DNA of 5,952 bases from an uncultured Clostridia bacterium (GTDB lineage: Bacteria; Bacillota; Clostridia; Oscillospirales; CAG-272): assembly GCA_904502055.1 (NCBI GenBank), contig CAJGDZ010000107.1, positions 1 to 5,952 on the forward strand. Reading direction: 5' to 3'. The position numbers and the translations under genes were made by a program. Within the stretch, counting starts at the first letter, position 1; each line of letters starts with the position of its first letter. The notes beneath the pieces were generated by a model, which ran no database searches, was not told the origin of the DNA, and saw only the letters and a list, made by a program, of their open reading frames with translations. Positions 1 to 5,952 of this stretch are shown piece after piece.

Positions 1-812
1 CGCTTCGCTTTTATGCGTGCGGCGGTGACGGTACGCTGGGCAGAGTGGTAAACGGCGCGGTAGGTGCCGCGAACGCTGAGGTGGCGGTGGTGCCGATCGG
101 AACGGGCAACGATTTTGTGCGCGTTCTCGGCAAAAACGAGGACTTTCTGGATATTGCCGCGCTTATTGAGGCAGAGTCCAAGCCCTTTGACGTGCTCCGC
201 TTCAACGATAAATACTGTGTGAATATGATCAACATCGGCTTTGACGGTGAGGTGGCCGCCCGCGTGAGTGAGGGGCGGGGACGCGTGCCGAGCAAGCTGG
301 CGTACATATTCGGTGTGGCTTGTGAATTCTTTAAGATGAGCAAGGCCAAATTCCACTGTGTGATGGACGGCGTGGATATGGGTGAGAGGTCGGTTCAGCT
401 CTCGCTTTACGCGGGCGGCGGCTTTTGCGGCGGCGGCTTTCACGCGGCGCCCTATGCCGATCTGCATGACGGACTTATGGACGTTTGCTTTGTCCGTCCG
501 GTCAGCCGTCTTACCCTCATTCGCGTGATCGGAAGCTATCGCAAGGGTACGTATCTGCTAAATGAGGATAACCAAAAATATTTTGAATATTACAAGTGCT
601 CCGATGTAAAGCTGACGTTTGACAAGCCTCAGCGTATCTGCGTGGACGGCGAGATCGAGGTGTACGAGTCCTTGCATCTTTCGGTATTGCCCGATGCGGT
701 TCGCATCGTTGTGCCCGGGGGCGCGACGTCACCGTATGAGCAGATTCCCGAATCGCCGTACGTGCAGACGGCGATATCCTCGCACGAGAAAATACCGGCA
801 GAAAGCAAATGA
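1..812 (+). CDS. Diacylglycerol/lipid kinase (YegS/BmrU/DagK family), 3' part only
   Basis: The gene enters from the left edge in frame 3 and shows 269 residues, so roughly 40-60 N-terminal residues are probably missing. The family phosphorylates diacylglycerol or a related lipid using ATP, at the inner face of the membrane. Seen directly: the nucleotide-binding GGDGT motif at bases 21-35, in the context ACGGDGTLGRVVNGA; the PIGTGNDFVR motif soon after; the GGGF...AP.ADLHDGLMDV block; and near the end CVDGEIEVYES, the family's usual C-terminal beta-sandwich signature. The last 28 residues (bases 729-812) form a tail beyond the usual ending at VRIVVP, with a loose octapeptide periodicity. The stop overlaps the next gene's ATG (ATGA), so the two are probably translationally coupled. 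The exact lipid substrate cannot be read from the sequence; a ceramide- or other lipid-specific relative is possible. Confidence 0.9.
   Translation, partial: LRFYACGGDGTLGRVVNGAVGAANAEVAVVPIGTGNDFVRVLGKNEDFLDIAALIEAESKPFDVLRFNDKYCVNMINIGFDGEVAARVSEGRGRVPSKLAYIFGVACEFFKMSKAKFHCVMDGVDMGERSVQLSLYAGGGFCGGGFHAAPYADLHDGLMDVCFVRPVSRLTLIRVIGSYRKGTYLLNEDNQKYFEYYKCSDVKLTFDKPQRICVDGEIEVYESLHLSVLPDAVRIVVPGGATSPYEQIPESPYVQTAISSHEKIPAESK
729..800 (+). repeat. Three imperfect 24-bp coding units (octapeptide repeat) in the lipid kinase tail
   Basis: The end of the lipid kinase reads as three consecutive octapeptides: SPYEQIPE, SPYVQTAI and SSHEKIPA, encoded at 729-752, 753-776 and 777-800. Similarity is clear between units 1 and 2 at positions 1-3 and 5, and between 1 and 3 at positions 1, 4, 6 and 7. 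The DNA identity is modest, so this may be an old, drifted duplication or chance. No function is implied. Confidence 0.3.
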
Positions 813-1321
813 ACGTTGTTGTTTTTTCGGACAGCCACGGCAGGGAGGAGTACATCGGGCAGATGATGGCCCGCGTCTCGGCGTGTGGAGATCGGCCGAC
901 TCACGTTCTGTTTCTGGGTGACGGGCTTGCCGATCTTGGTCGTGCGCCCGCCCTTGACGGAGAGTCGGTGCTGGCGGTGCGCGGCAACTGTGATTTTTTG
1001 GCGGGGGACGAGCCCGAGACACGAATCGTGGGGCTTGGGGCGTATCGCGCGCTTATGATGCACGGGCATACGCTTGGCGTGAAGCACAGTCTTGCCAATG
1101 CGGTGGCACTCGCGGTACGCGAGAACGTGGATGCTCTTTTGTACGGACACACCCACGAGCCCTTTGAAAGGATGCTGGATGCGGGAGAGTCCCTTGAGGG
1201 GATCCGCGTAAGCAAGCCGCTTGTTATCTTTTGCCCCGGGGCGTTGAAGGACGGAAGCTTCGGGCGTCTTTCGGTGACGGCGCAGGGACTTGCTGTCAGT
1301 CACGGAAATTTGTTCGGTTAA
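809..1321 (+). CDS. YfcE/MJ0936-type metallophosphodiesterase
   Basis: This 170-residue protein is a single calcineurin-like metallophosphoesterase domain of the compact YfcE type, the full usual length. Such enzymes bind two divalent metals and hydrolyse phosphodiesters in vitro; the natural substrate of most members is unknown. Metal-ligand motifs are all present in order: DSHG (D8, H10), LGDG (D38), GNCD (N60), MHGH (H85, H87) and GHTH (H114, H116). The PGALKDGSFG segment near the end matches the family's PGS-type loop. The ATG overlaps the stop of the lipid kinase as ATGA, and the start is supported because D8 sits where the first motif normally lies. No signal peptide or membrane segment is visible, so it should be cytosolic. 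Its pairing with a lipid kinase is suggestive of phospholipid turnover, but this is inference. The gene ends just before a bidirectional terminator. Confidence 0.9.
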   Translation: MNVVVFSDSHGREEYIGQMMARVSACGDRPTHVLFLGDGLADLGRAPALDGESVLAVRGNCDFLAGDEPETRIVGLGAYRALMMHGHTLGVKHSLANAVALAVRENVDALLYGHTHEPFERMLDAGESLEGIRVSKPLVIFCPGALKDGSFGRLSVTAQGLAVSHGNLFG

Positions 1322-1363
1322 AAAAGAAAAATACCGATGCTTTCACACATCGGTATTCTCTTT
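1321..1363. terminator. Bidirectional intrinsic terminator between convergent genes
   Basis: ATACCGATG (1331-1339) pairs perfectly with CATCGGTAT (1348-1356) around an 8-base loop, with one more A-T pair at 1330/1357. On the plus strand the stem is followed by TCTCTTT, a mediocre U-rich tail. On the minus strand it is followed by TTTTTCTTTTT (complement of 1321-1330 and just beyond), a much stronger tail. It lies immediately after the phosphodiesterase stop and 12 bp past the spoVG stop, so it can serve both genes, with better geometry for spoVG. Confidence 0.8.
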
Positions 1364-1374
1364 GAGGGGTAGAC

Positions 1375-1680
1375 TTACACGGGCTGCTCCTCAATTTCGG
1401 GAACGGCGAGCTCGGCTTCCTGTGCGGCAAGCTCAGCCTCGTACGCCTCGATCACAGCCTGCTCAAGCATACTGCGGAAGGGGGCGTTGATCGGATGTAC
1501 GATATCCCTGTAGGTATCGTCCGGGTTTTTGCGGCTTGGCATCACGACAAAGAACTTTTCACGCGCGTGAATGACCTTGATGTCGTGAACGGCAAGCTGA
1601 CCGTCGAAGGTGACCGATACGATGGCCTTCATGGGGCCTTCGTCAAAGGTCTTTCGGATTTTGATGTCTGTAATTTTCAT
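1375..1680 (-). CDS. spoVG: SpoVG family nucleic-acid-binding regulator
   Basis: The 101-residue product is a clear SpoVG. It begins MKITDIKIRK and carries the family blocks MKAIVSVTFD (17-26), VHDIKVI (31-37), FVVMPSRK (44-51) and DIVHPIN (59-65). SpoVG proteins are small dimeric DNA/RNA-binding regulators, studied in Bacillus (sporulation, septum formation), Staphylococcus and Listeria. The start at 1680 is preferred over an in-frame ATG 33 bases upstream because AAGGAGA (complement of 1687-1693) lies 6 bases before it and the family begins with MKITD. The C-terminal tail is acidic and alanine-rich, with a heptad duplication, AYEAELA then AQEAELA (residues 79-92), encoded by two adjacent 21-bp units at 1406-1447; it probably extends the last helix. 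The gene is divergent from murC. SpoVG occurs in non-spore-formers too, so its presence does not prove sporulation. Confidence 0.95.
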   Translation of the reverse strand: MKITDIKIRKTFDEGPMKAIVSVTFDGQLAVHDIKVIHAREKFFVVMPSRKNPDDTYRDIVHPINAPFRSMLEQAVIEAYEAELAAQEAELAVPEIEEQPV

Positions 1681-1724
1681 ATTCCGTCTCCTTGGAGAAT
1701 AAATTGGTGTCACTTTACCATTAC

Positions 1725-1736
1725 CAGTATATACTG
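1725..1736. repeat. Perfect 12-bp palindrome over the spoVG -10 region
   Basis: CAGTATATACTG is identical to its own reverse complement. It contains both possible -10 hexamers of the minus-strand spoVG promoter, so a dimeric regulator bound here would block that promoter. The flanking bases (C at 1724, A at 1737) do not extend the symmetry. A TA-rich core can arise by chance, so operator function is inference. Confidence 0.4.
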
Positions 1737-1756
1737 ATTTTGTGAATATTATTCAA
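1728..1756 (-). promoter_or_regulatory. Sigma-A-like promoter of spoVG
   Basis: Read on the minus strand, TTGAAT (complement of 1751-1756) serves as -35 and TATATA (complement of 1728-1733) as -10, separated by the ideal 17 bp. A better-matching -10, TATACT, overlaps it two bases on but would give a 19-bp spacer. The start of transcription would fall near 1720, giving a leader of about 40 bases. No AGGA...GAAT pattern of the sigma-H type is visible, unlike the well-known Bacillus spoVG promoter. Confidence 0.55.
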
Positions 1757-1761
1757 ACAAC

Positions 1762-1791
1762 GTGGGATATTTTTGTGAATTTATGTACAAT
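1762..1791 (+). promoter_or_regulatory. Possible promoter of the murC operon
   Basis: TACAAT at 1786-1791 differs from the consensus -10 by one base and lies about 75 bases before the murC start, in the AT-rich divergent region. No good -35 is found: the bases 17 upstream read TGGGAT. The call is weak, but a promoter is expected somewhere here because murC is the first plus-strand gene after the divergent spoVG. Confidence 0.3.
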
Positions 1792-1801
1792 ATTTTTGTT
1801 A

Positions 1802-1835
1802 TTTTGCCCGTTTTTGGCAAAAAAAGCGGCTTTTT
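1802..1835 (+). other. Two adjacent A/T-tract inverted repeats in the murC leader
   Basis: TTTTGCC (1802-1808) pairs with GGCAAAA (1816-1822) around CGTTTTT. Overlapping it, AAAAAGC (1821-1827) is symmetric with GCTTTTT (1829-1835) around a single G, so the practical hairpin has a CGG loop. They share two bases, so they compete partially. If transcribed from the proposed upstream promoter they would lie in the murC leader. The stems are short and weak, and A/T-tract symmetry is common in such regions. Confidence 0.3.
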
Positions 1836-1848
1836 CTGTGAAAAAAAG

Positions 1849-1865
1849 AAGGGAGAGTGAGGAGT

Positions 1866-1868
<3 letters not shown>
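1849..1868 (+). promoter_or_regulatory. Ribosome binding site that decides the murC start (TTG at 1866)
   Basis: The purine run AAGGGAG (1849-1855) is only one base from the in-frame GTG at 1857, too close for normal initiation. It is 10 bases from the TTG at 1866, an acceptable distance. A second SD-like GAGGAG (1859-1864) abuts the TTG too closely to help it. The first in-frame ATG (1911) has no convincing site before it. Confidence 0.5.
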
Positions 1869-3265
<1,397 letters not shown>

Positions 3266-3266
<1 letters not shown>

Positions 3267-4396
3267 TGGGATATACCAAGGGATATGGCGCGATCGCGGA
3301 GATCTATGACCGCTTGAACGCCGAGATCGACTATAACGCGTGGGCGGCGTTTGCCGAGCGCAATTTTGACCGCTATCTTCCCACGCGTCCGTCCCTTGTG
3401 CTCGACCTTGCGTGCGGCACGGGAAGCATGACGGTGGCAATGGCGGAGCGCGGCTACGATATGATCGGCGTGGACGGGAGTGAGGAGATGCTGTCGGTGG
3501 CGTACGAGCGCTCGGCAGGCAAAAGCATTCTCTATCTTTTGCAGGATATGCGCCGCTTCGAGCTTTACGGAACGGTGGGGGCGGTGACATGCTGTCTGGA
3601 TAGCCTCAACTATCTGACGGGTGACGGCGATCTTGCGGAGTGCTTTTCTACCGTACACAACTATCTGGAGCCCGACGGTTTGTTTCTTTTTGACGTGAAT
3701 ACGCCTTACAAGTTTGAAAAGGTGTACGGCGACAACGCGTACGTTTTGGAGGACGAGGGCACGTATTGCGGCTGGCAGAACGAATACGATGCGGACTCGC
3801 GGCTTTGCCGCTTTTATCTCTCGGTCTTTCGCGAGGACGGCGAGGGGCGGTATTTGCGTGAGGACGAGGAGCAGACCGAGCGCTGCTACACGATGGACGA
3901 GATCCGCGAGGCGCTTTTTCGCACGGGCTTTGAGCTTTTGTCGGTGAGCGCCGATTACGATTTTTCCGAGCCCTCGGAGACGGCAGAGCGCTGGTACTTT
4001 GCCGCGCGGTGCAAGAAGGGCATTTATACCCACAAGGCAAGAGTACAGCAGGTGCGCTCGTATCTCGGAAAAACCGTGGAGATCGAGATCGACCGTCCCG
4101 TGGGCTATGTGCATCACAAGGGAGAGAAAACACTGGTCTATCCGATCAATTACGGCTTTATTCCCGGCGTGCTCGGTGGCGACGGCGAGGAGCTGGACGT
4201 TTACCTTCTGGGCATCAAGGAGCCGCTGGAGCGGGCGGAGTGCCGCATTGTCGGCATTGTGCATCGCGAGGACGACGTGGAGGACAAGCTGATCGCCGCG
4301 CCGATCGGGATGACGTTTACGGCCGGGGAGATGCGCGAGGCCATTGATTTTCAGGAAAAATATTATCAAACGCGCATTGAGGCGCTTGAGGAATGA
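3266..4396 (+). CDS. SAM-dependent methyltransferase fused to a small pyrophosphatase-like domain
   Basis: The 376-residue protein has two parts. Residues 1 to about 250 are a class I SAM-dependent methyltransferase: motif I VLDLACGTGS (45-54), the acidic loop IGVDGSEEM (67-75), LLQDMRRFEL (91-100), and LEPDGLFLFDVNTP (134-147). Residues about 267-376 resemble the short 'inorganic pyrophosphatase' proteins of Clostridia and the core of family I pyrophosphatase: YPINYGFIPG (292-301), DGEELDV (306-312), HREDDVEDK (333-341), then FQEKYY. The family I metal motif DGDxxD here reads DGEExD, and the domain is too short to hold the full active site of E. coli Ppa, so PPi hydrolysis is uncertain. The methyl acceptor is unknown; cytosolic location is likely. 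The ATG shares a base with the murC stop, with GGAAG four bases before it. Its own stop overlaps the next ATG as ATGA. No internal stop or good internal ribosome site lies at the join (about 4010-4065), so the fusion appears genuine. A GTG at 4052 could start the second domain alone, but its SD is poor. Confidence 0.85.
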
Positions 4397-4884
4397 CGAG
4401 GAAAAGAGAAGAACACGGCATAGCGCCCGTGTACGATGAAAATTCCGAGATTCTGATCCTCGGCTCGTTTCCGTCGGTGCGCTCGCGAGCGGAGGGCTTC
4501 TTCTACGGACATCCGCGCAACCGCTTCTGGCGGGTGCTGGCGGCGGTGCTTGGCGAGGAGGTGCCCCTTACACTCGAGGACAAAAGGGCGTTTTTGCTTA
4601 ACAATCGAATCGCGCTTTTTGACGTGCTGGCCTCGTGCGAGATCGAGGGCTCGGCAGACAGCTCGATCGCGGGGGCAGTGCCAAACGATCTTGGCCCTAT
4701 TCTGTCGTCAAGCCGCATCACGCGCGTTTTTGTCAACGGAAAAACGGCCGAGCGGCTATACAATCAATATTTGAAGGAAAAAACAGGTCTCTGTGCGACT
4801 CTCCTTCCTTCGACAAGCCCCGCAAATGCGGCGTTTGGCGAGGAGCGACTGATCCGGGCTTGGCAAGAGATAAAAAGGAGATAA
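4393..4884 (+). CDS. DNA-deoxyinosine (hypoxanthine) glycosylase, UDG superfamily family 6
   Basis: The 163-residue product matches the small HDG branch of the uracil-DNA glycosylase superfamily. Such enzymes cut hypoxanthine, the deamination product of adenine, from DNA to start base-excision repair; members usually have weak or no uracil activity. Visible motifs: GSFPSVRS (24-31), the nucleotide-pocket loop; FYGHPRNRFW (37-46), whose N43 probably corresponds to the catalytic asparagine of the characterised archaeal enzyme (inference from motif position); ALFDVLASCE (74-83); and LPSTSPANA (137-145), the equivalent of the DNA-intercalating HPSPLS loop of the superfamily. Length is normal for the family. 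The start overlaps the previous stop (ATGA) and the stop lies two bases before hslO, whose ribosome site sits inside this gene's last codons. Its presence next to hslO suggests a damage-response end to the operon. No iron-sulfur cysteine cluster is visible, so it is not a family 4 or 5 UDG. Confidence 0.85.
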   Translation: MTRKREEHGIAPVYDENSEILILGSFPSVRSRAEGFFYGHPRNRFWRVLAAVLGEEVPLTLEDKRAFLLNNRIALFDVLASCEIEGSADSSIAGAVPNDLGPILSSSRITRVFVNGKTAERLYNQYLKEKTGLCATLLPSTSPANAAFGEERLIRAWQEIKRR

Positions 4885-4889
4885 TTATG
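4876..4889 (+). promoter_or_regulatory. Strong ribosome binding site fixing the hslO start
   Basis: AGGAG (4876-4880), within a longer A-rich run, is 6 bases before ATG at 4887. It fixes the start there even though the reading frame is open back past 4635, inside the upstream gene in another frame. It is the best SD on the plus strand here, suggesting that hslO can be translated well without relying on coupling. Confidence 0.8.
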
Positions 4890-5774
4890 GCAAAATCAAC
4901 CATACTTCGCGCGATGACGGTGGACGGAAGCGCGCGCATTCACGTAATCAATTCGACCGAGATCGTGCGCGAGGCGGTGCGGTTGCATCACACCTCGCCC
5001 ACGGCGACGGCGGCTCTGGGACGCCTTCTTACGGCGGTCTCGGTGATGGGAAGCATGCTGGGTGAGAAGGACGACAGCATCACGGTGTCGGTGAAGGGCG
5101 ACGGCGAGGCCGGCGGCATTCTGGCGGCGGCCGACTACCTGGGCAACGTGCGCGGCTACATTCAGAACCCCGCGGTAGACGTGCCTTTAAAGCCCAACGG
5201 CAAGCTGGACGTGGGTCGCGCGGTCGGAAAGGGAATGCTGACGGTGGTGCGCGACGCGGGCGGCGAGGAGCCGTACAACGGCTCGATCGAGCTGGTCAGC
5301 GGTGAGATCGCCGAGGACATCGCCTCTTACTACGCCATCAGTGAGCAGGTGCCGACGGTTTGCGCGCTGGGCGTTCTGGTGGGAACGGACTGTATGCCCA
5401 TCGGCGCAGGCGGTGTGATCATTCAGCTTTTGCCGTTTGCCGACAACGAGACGGTGGATCTCATTGAGCGCAATACCGCCTATCTCGGAAATCTGTCCTC
5501 GATGTTTGCCGAGGGCAAGAGCAACGAGGAGATCATGGCGCTGGCTTTGAAGGATATTCCGTTTGACGTGTTTGACGAGCTGGACGTGGAGTATCGCTGT
5601 ACCTGCAGTGAGCAGAGGATCAAGGATATGTTCCACTCGCTCGGCAAGAGCAAGATCGAGGAGATGCTCAGTGAGCAGGAGGCCGAGGGCAAAAAGCGTG
5701 AGCTGGAGGTGCTGTGCCGCTTCTGCGGTAAGGCCTACGTGATGGACGAAAAAACACTGATGAGATTGTTTTAA
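4887..5774 (+). CDS. hslO: Redox-regulated 33-kDa chaperonin Hsp33
   Basis: Hsp33 is a cytosolic holdase. Under oxidative stress plus unfolding its four zinc-binding cysteines form disulfides, the C-terminal part unfolds, and the protein dimerises and binds unfolded clients. The 295-residue product has the family N-terminus (TILRAM, then HHTSPTATAALGRLL at 34-48), the central KGDGEAGGI and YLGNVRGYI segments, and the C-terminal zinc switch: CTC at 238-240 and CRFC at 277-280. The spacer between the pairs is 36 residues, compared with 30 in E. coli and a commonly quoted family range of 27-32; the extra length lies around SEQEAEGKKRELEV. All four zinc ligands are intact, so the switch is likely functional. 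Two further cysteines, C159 and C169, are in the main domain. It is the last gene of the operon starting at murC, two bases after the glycosylase gene. No classical terminator follows directly. Confidence 0.95.
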   Translation: MAKSTILRAMTVDGSARIHVINSTEIVREAVRLHHTSPTATAALGRLLTAVSVMGSMLGEKDDSITVSVKGDGEAGGILAAADYLGNVRGYIQNPAVDVPLKPNGKLDVGRAVGKGMLTVVRDAGGEEPYNGSIELVSGEIAEDIASYYAISEQVPTVCALGVLVGTDCMPIGAGGVIIQLLPFADNETVDLIERNTAYLGNLSSMFAEGKSNEEIMALALKDIPFDVFDELDVEYRCTCSEQRIKDMFHSLGKSKIEEMLSEQEAEGKKRELEVLCRFCGKAYVMDEKTLMRLF

Positions 5775-5792
5775 ATTGAAGTTTGTCGGGGA

Positions 5793-5860
5793 GTTTTGTC
5801 TGTAAAGGAGAACGGTCGCTTTTGAAAAAGCTCCGCAAAACTTTTCCCTACAGGCAAAAC
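5793..5860. repeat. Long imperfect inverted repeat downstream of hslO
   Basis: GTTTTGTCTGTA (5793-5804) is the reverse complement of TACAGGCAAAAC (5849-5860) except for one base that still gives a G-U pair in RNA. Inside, GCTTTT (5818-5823) and AAAAGC (5826-5831) can form a small apical hairpin. AGTTTTG (5792-5798) can alternatively pair with CAAAACT (5836-5842), so two folds compete. No T tract follows, so this is not a standard intrinsic terminator. It could be a dispersed intergenic palindrome or a structured 3' end. Nothing in the 178 bases after hslO looks like a coding gene. Confidence 0.55.
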
Positions 5861-5934
5861 GGCTACGCTTGATACGGAGCCCGAACGGTAACGCGAAAAC
5901 AACGTATGATCCGATATCCGAGTCATTTTGAGAC

Positions 5935-5952
5935 CTTCTCACGCGTGAGAAG
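5935..5952. repeat. 18-bp perfect palindrome at the right edge
   Basis: CTTCTCACGCGTGAGAAG equals its own reverse complement and ends exactly at the window edge, so its full length is unknown. If the next bases are GGT followed by a T run, it would be a terminator stem extending back to 5932 or so, plausibly ending the murC-hslO operon. It could equally be a dimer binding site. Confidence 0.5.

Noticed and set aside
4010..4065. Possible separate start for the PPase-like domain at GTG 4052
   Set aside because: The only SD-like AAGG lies about 14 bases away, the frame is continuous with the methyltransferase, and no stop intervenes. Kept only as a caveat to the fusion.
4635..4886. Upstream extension of hslO to an in-frame start inside the glycosylase gene
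   Set aside because: The added 84 residues overlap a recognisable gene, resemble nothing in Hsp33, and the strong AGGAG site fixes the start at 4887.
5861..5881. Small inverted repeat GGCTACG/CGGAGCC after hslO as a terminator
   Set aside because: The stem has an internal mismatch and is not followed by T residues.
5187..5942. Minus-strand open frame covering most of hslO and the downstream spacer
   Set aside because: It is antisense to the well-conserved Hsp33 coding region and has no family motif. The spacer part is low-information structured DNA.

Overview
The window looks like chromosomal backbone from a moderately GC-rich member of the Clostridia (Bacillota), most likely an uncultured gut-type lineage. 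The evidence is the SpoVG homologue, the clostridial form of MurC, strong purine-rich Shine-Dalgarno sites with some non-ATG starts, short AT-rich intergenic regions between GC-rich genes, and a small pyrophosphatase-like domain of a kind I associate with Clostridia. The assignment rests on my recognition of protein families, not on a database search. No mobile elements, CRISPR arrays, tRNAs or rRNAs are visible.

Layout. (1) Positions 1-1321, plus strand: the 3' part of a diacylglycerol/lipid kinase gene, overlapping by 4 bp a YfcE-type metallophosphodiesterase gene. (2) About 1321-1363: a hairpin flanked by A and T tracts, placed to stop transcription from both sides. (3) 1375-1680, minus strand: spoVG, converging on the hairpin. 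(4) 1681-1865: an AT-rich divergent control region with a sigma-A-like spoVG promoter, a perfect 12-bp palindrome over its -10, and small inverted repeats before murC. (5) 1866-5774, plus strand: a tightly packed four-gene operon of murC, a methyltransferase/pyrophosphatase-like fusion, a family 6 DNA-deoxyinosine glycosylase, and hslO (Hsp33). Its junctions are 1-bp overlap, 4-bp overlap and 2-bp gap. (6) 5775-5952: no gene; a long imperfect inverted repeat, and an 18-bp perfect palindrome that runs off the edge.

How the genes fit together. MurC makes UDP-MurNAc-L-alanine for peptidoglycan, and SpoVG is a small nucleic-acid-binding regulator whose gene is often found near cell-wall precursor genes. 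The lipid kinase may act in phospholipid recycling. The end of the operon is about damage control: removal of deaminated adenine from DNA, and a redox-switched holdase chaperone. The pyrophosphatase-like fusion between these halves is the least understood gene here.

I did not find a clearly new multi-gene system. The points most worth a second look are the methyltransferase/PPase-like fusion with a degenerate metal site, the palindrome over the spoVG promoter, and the structured DNA after hslO.
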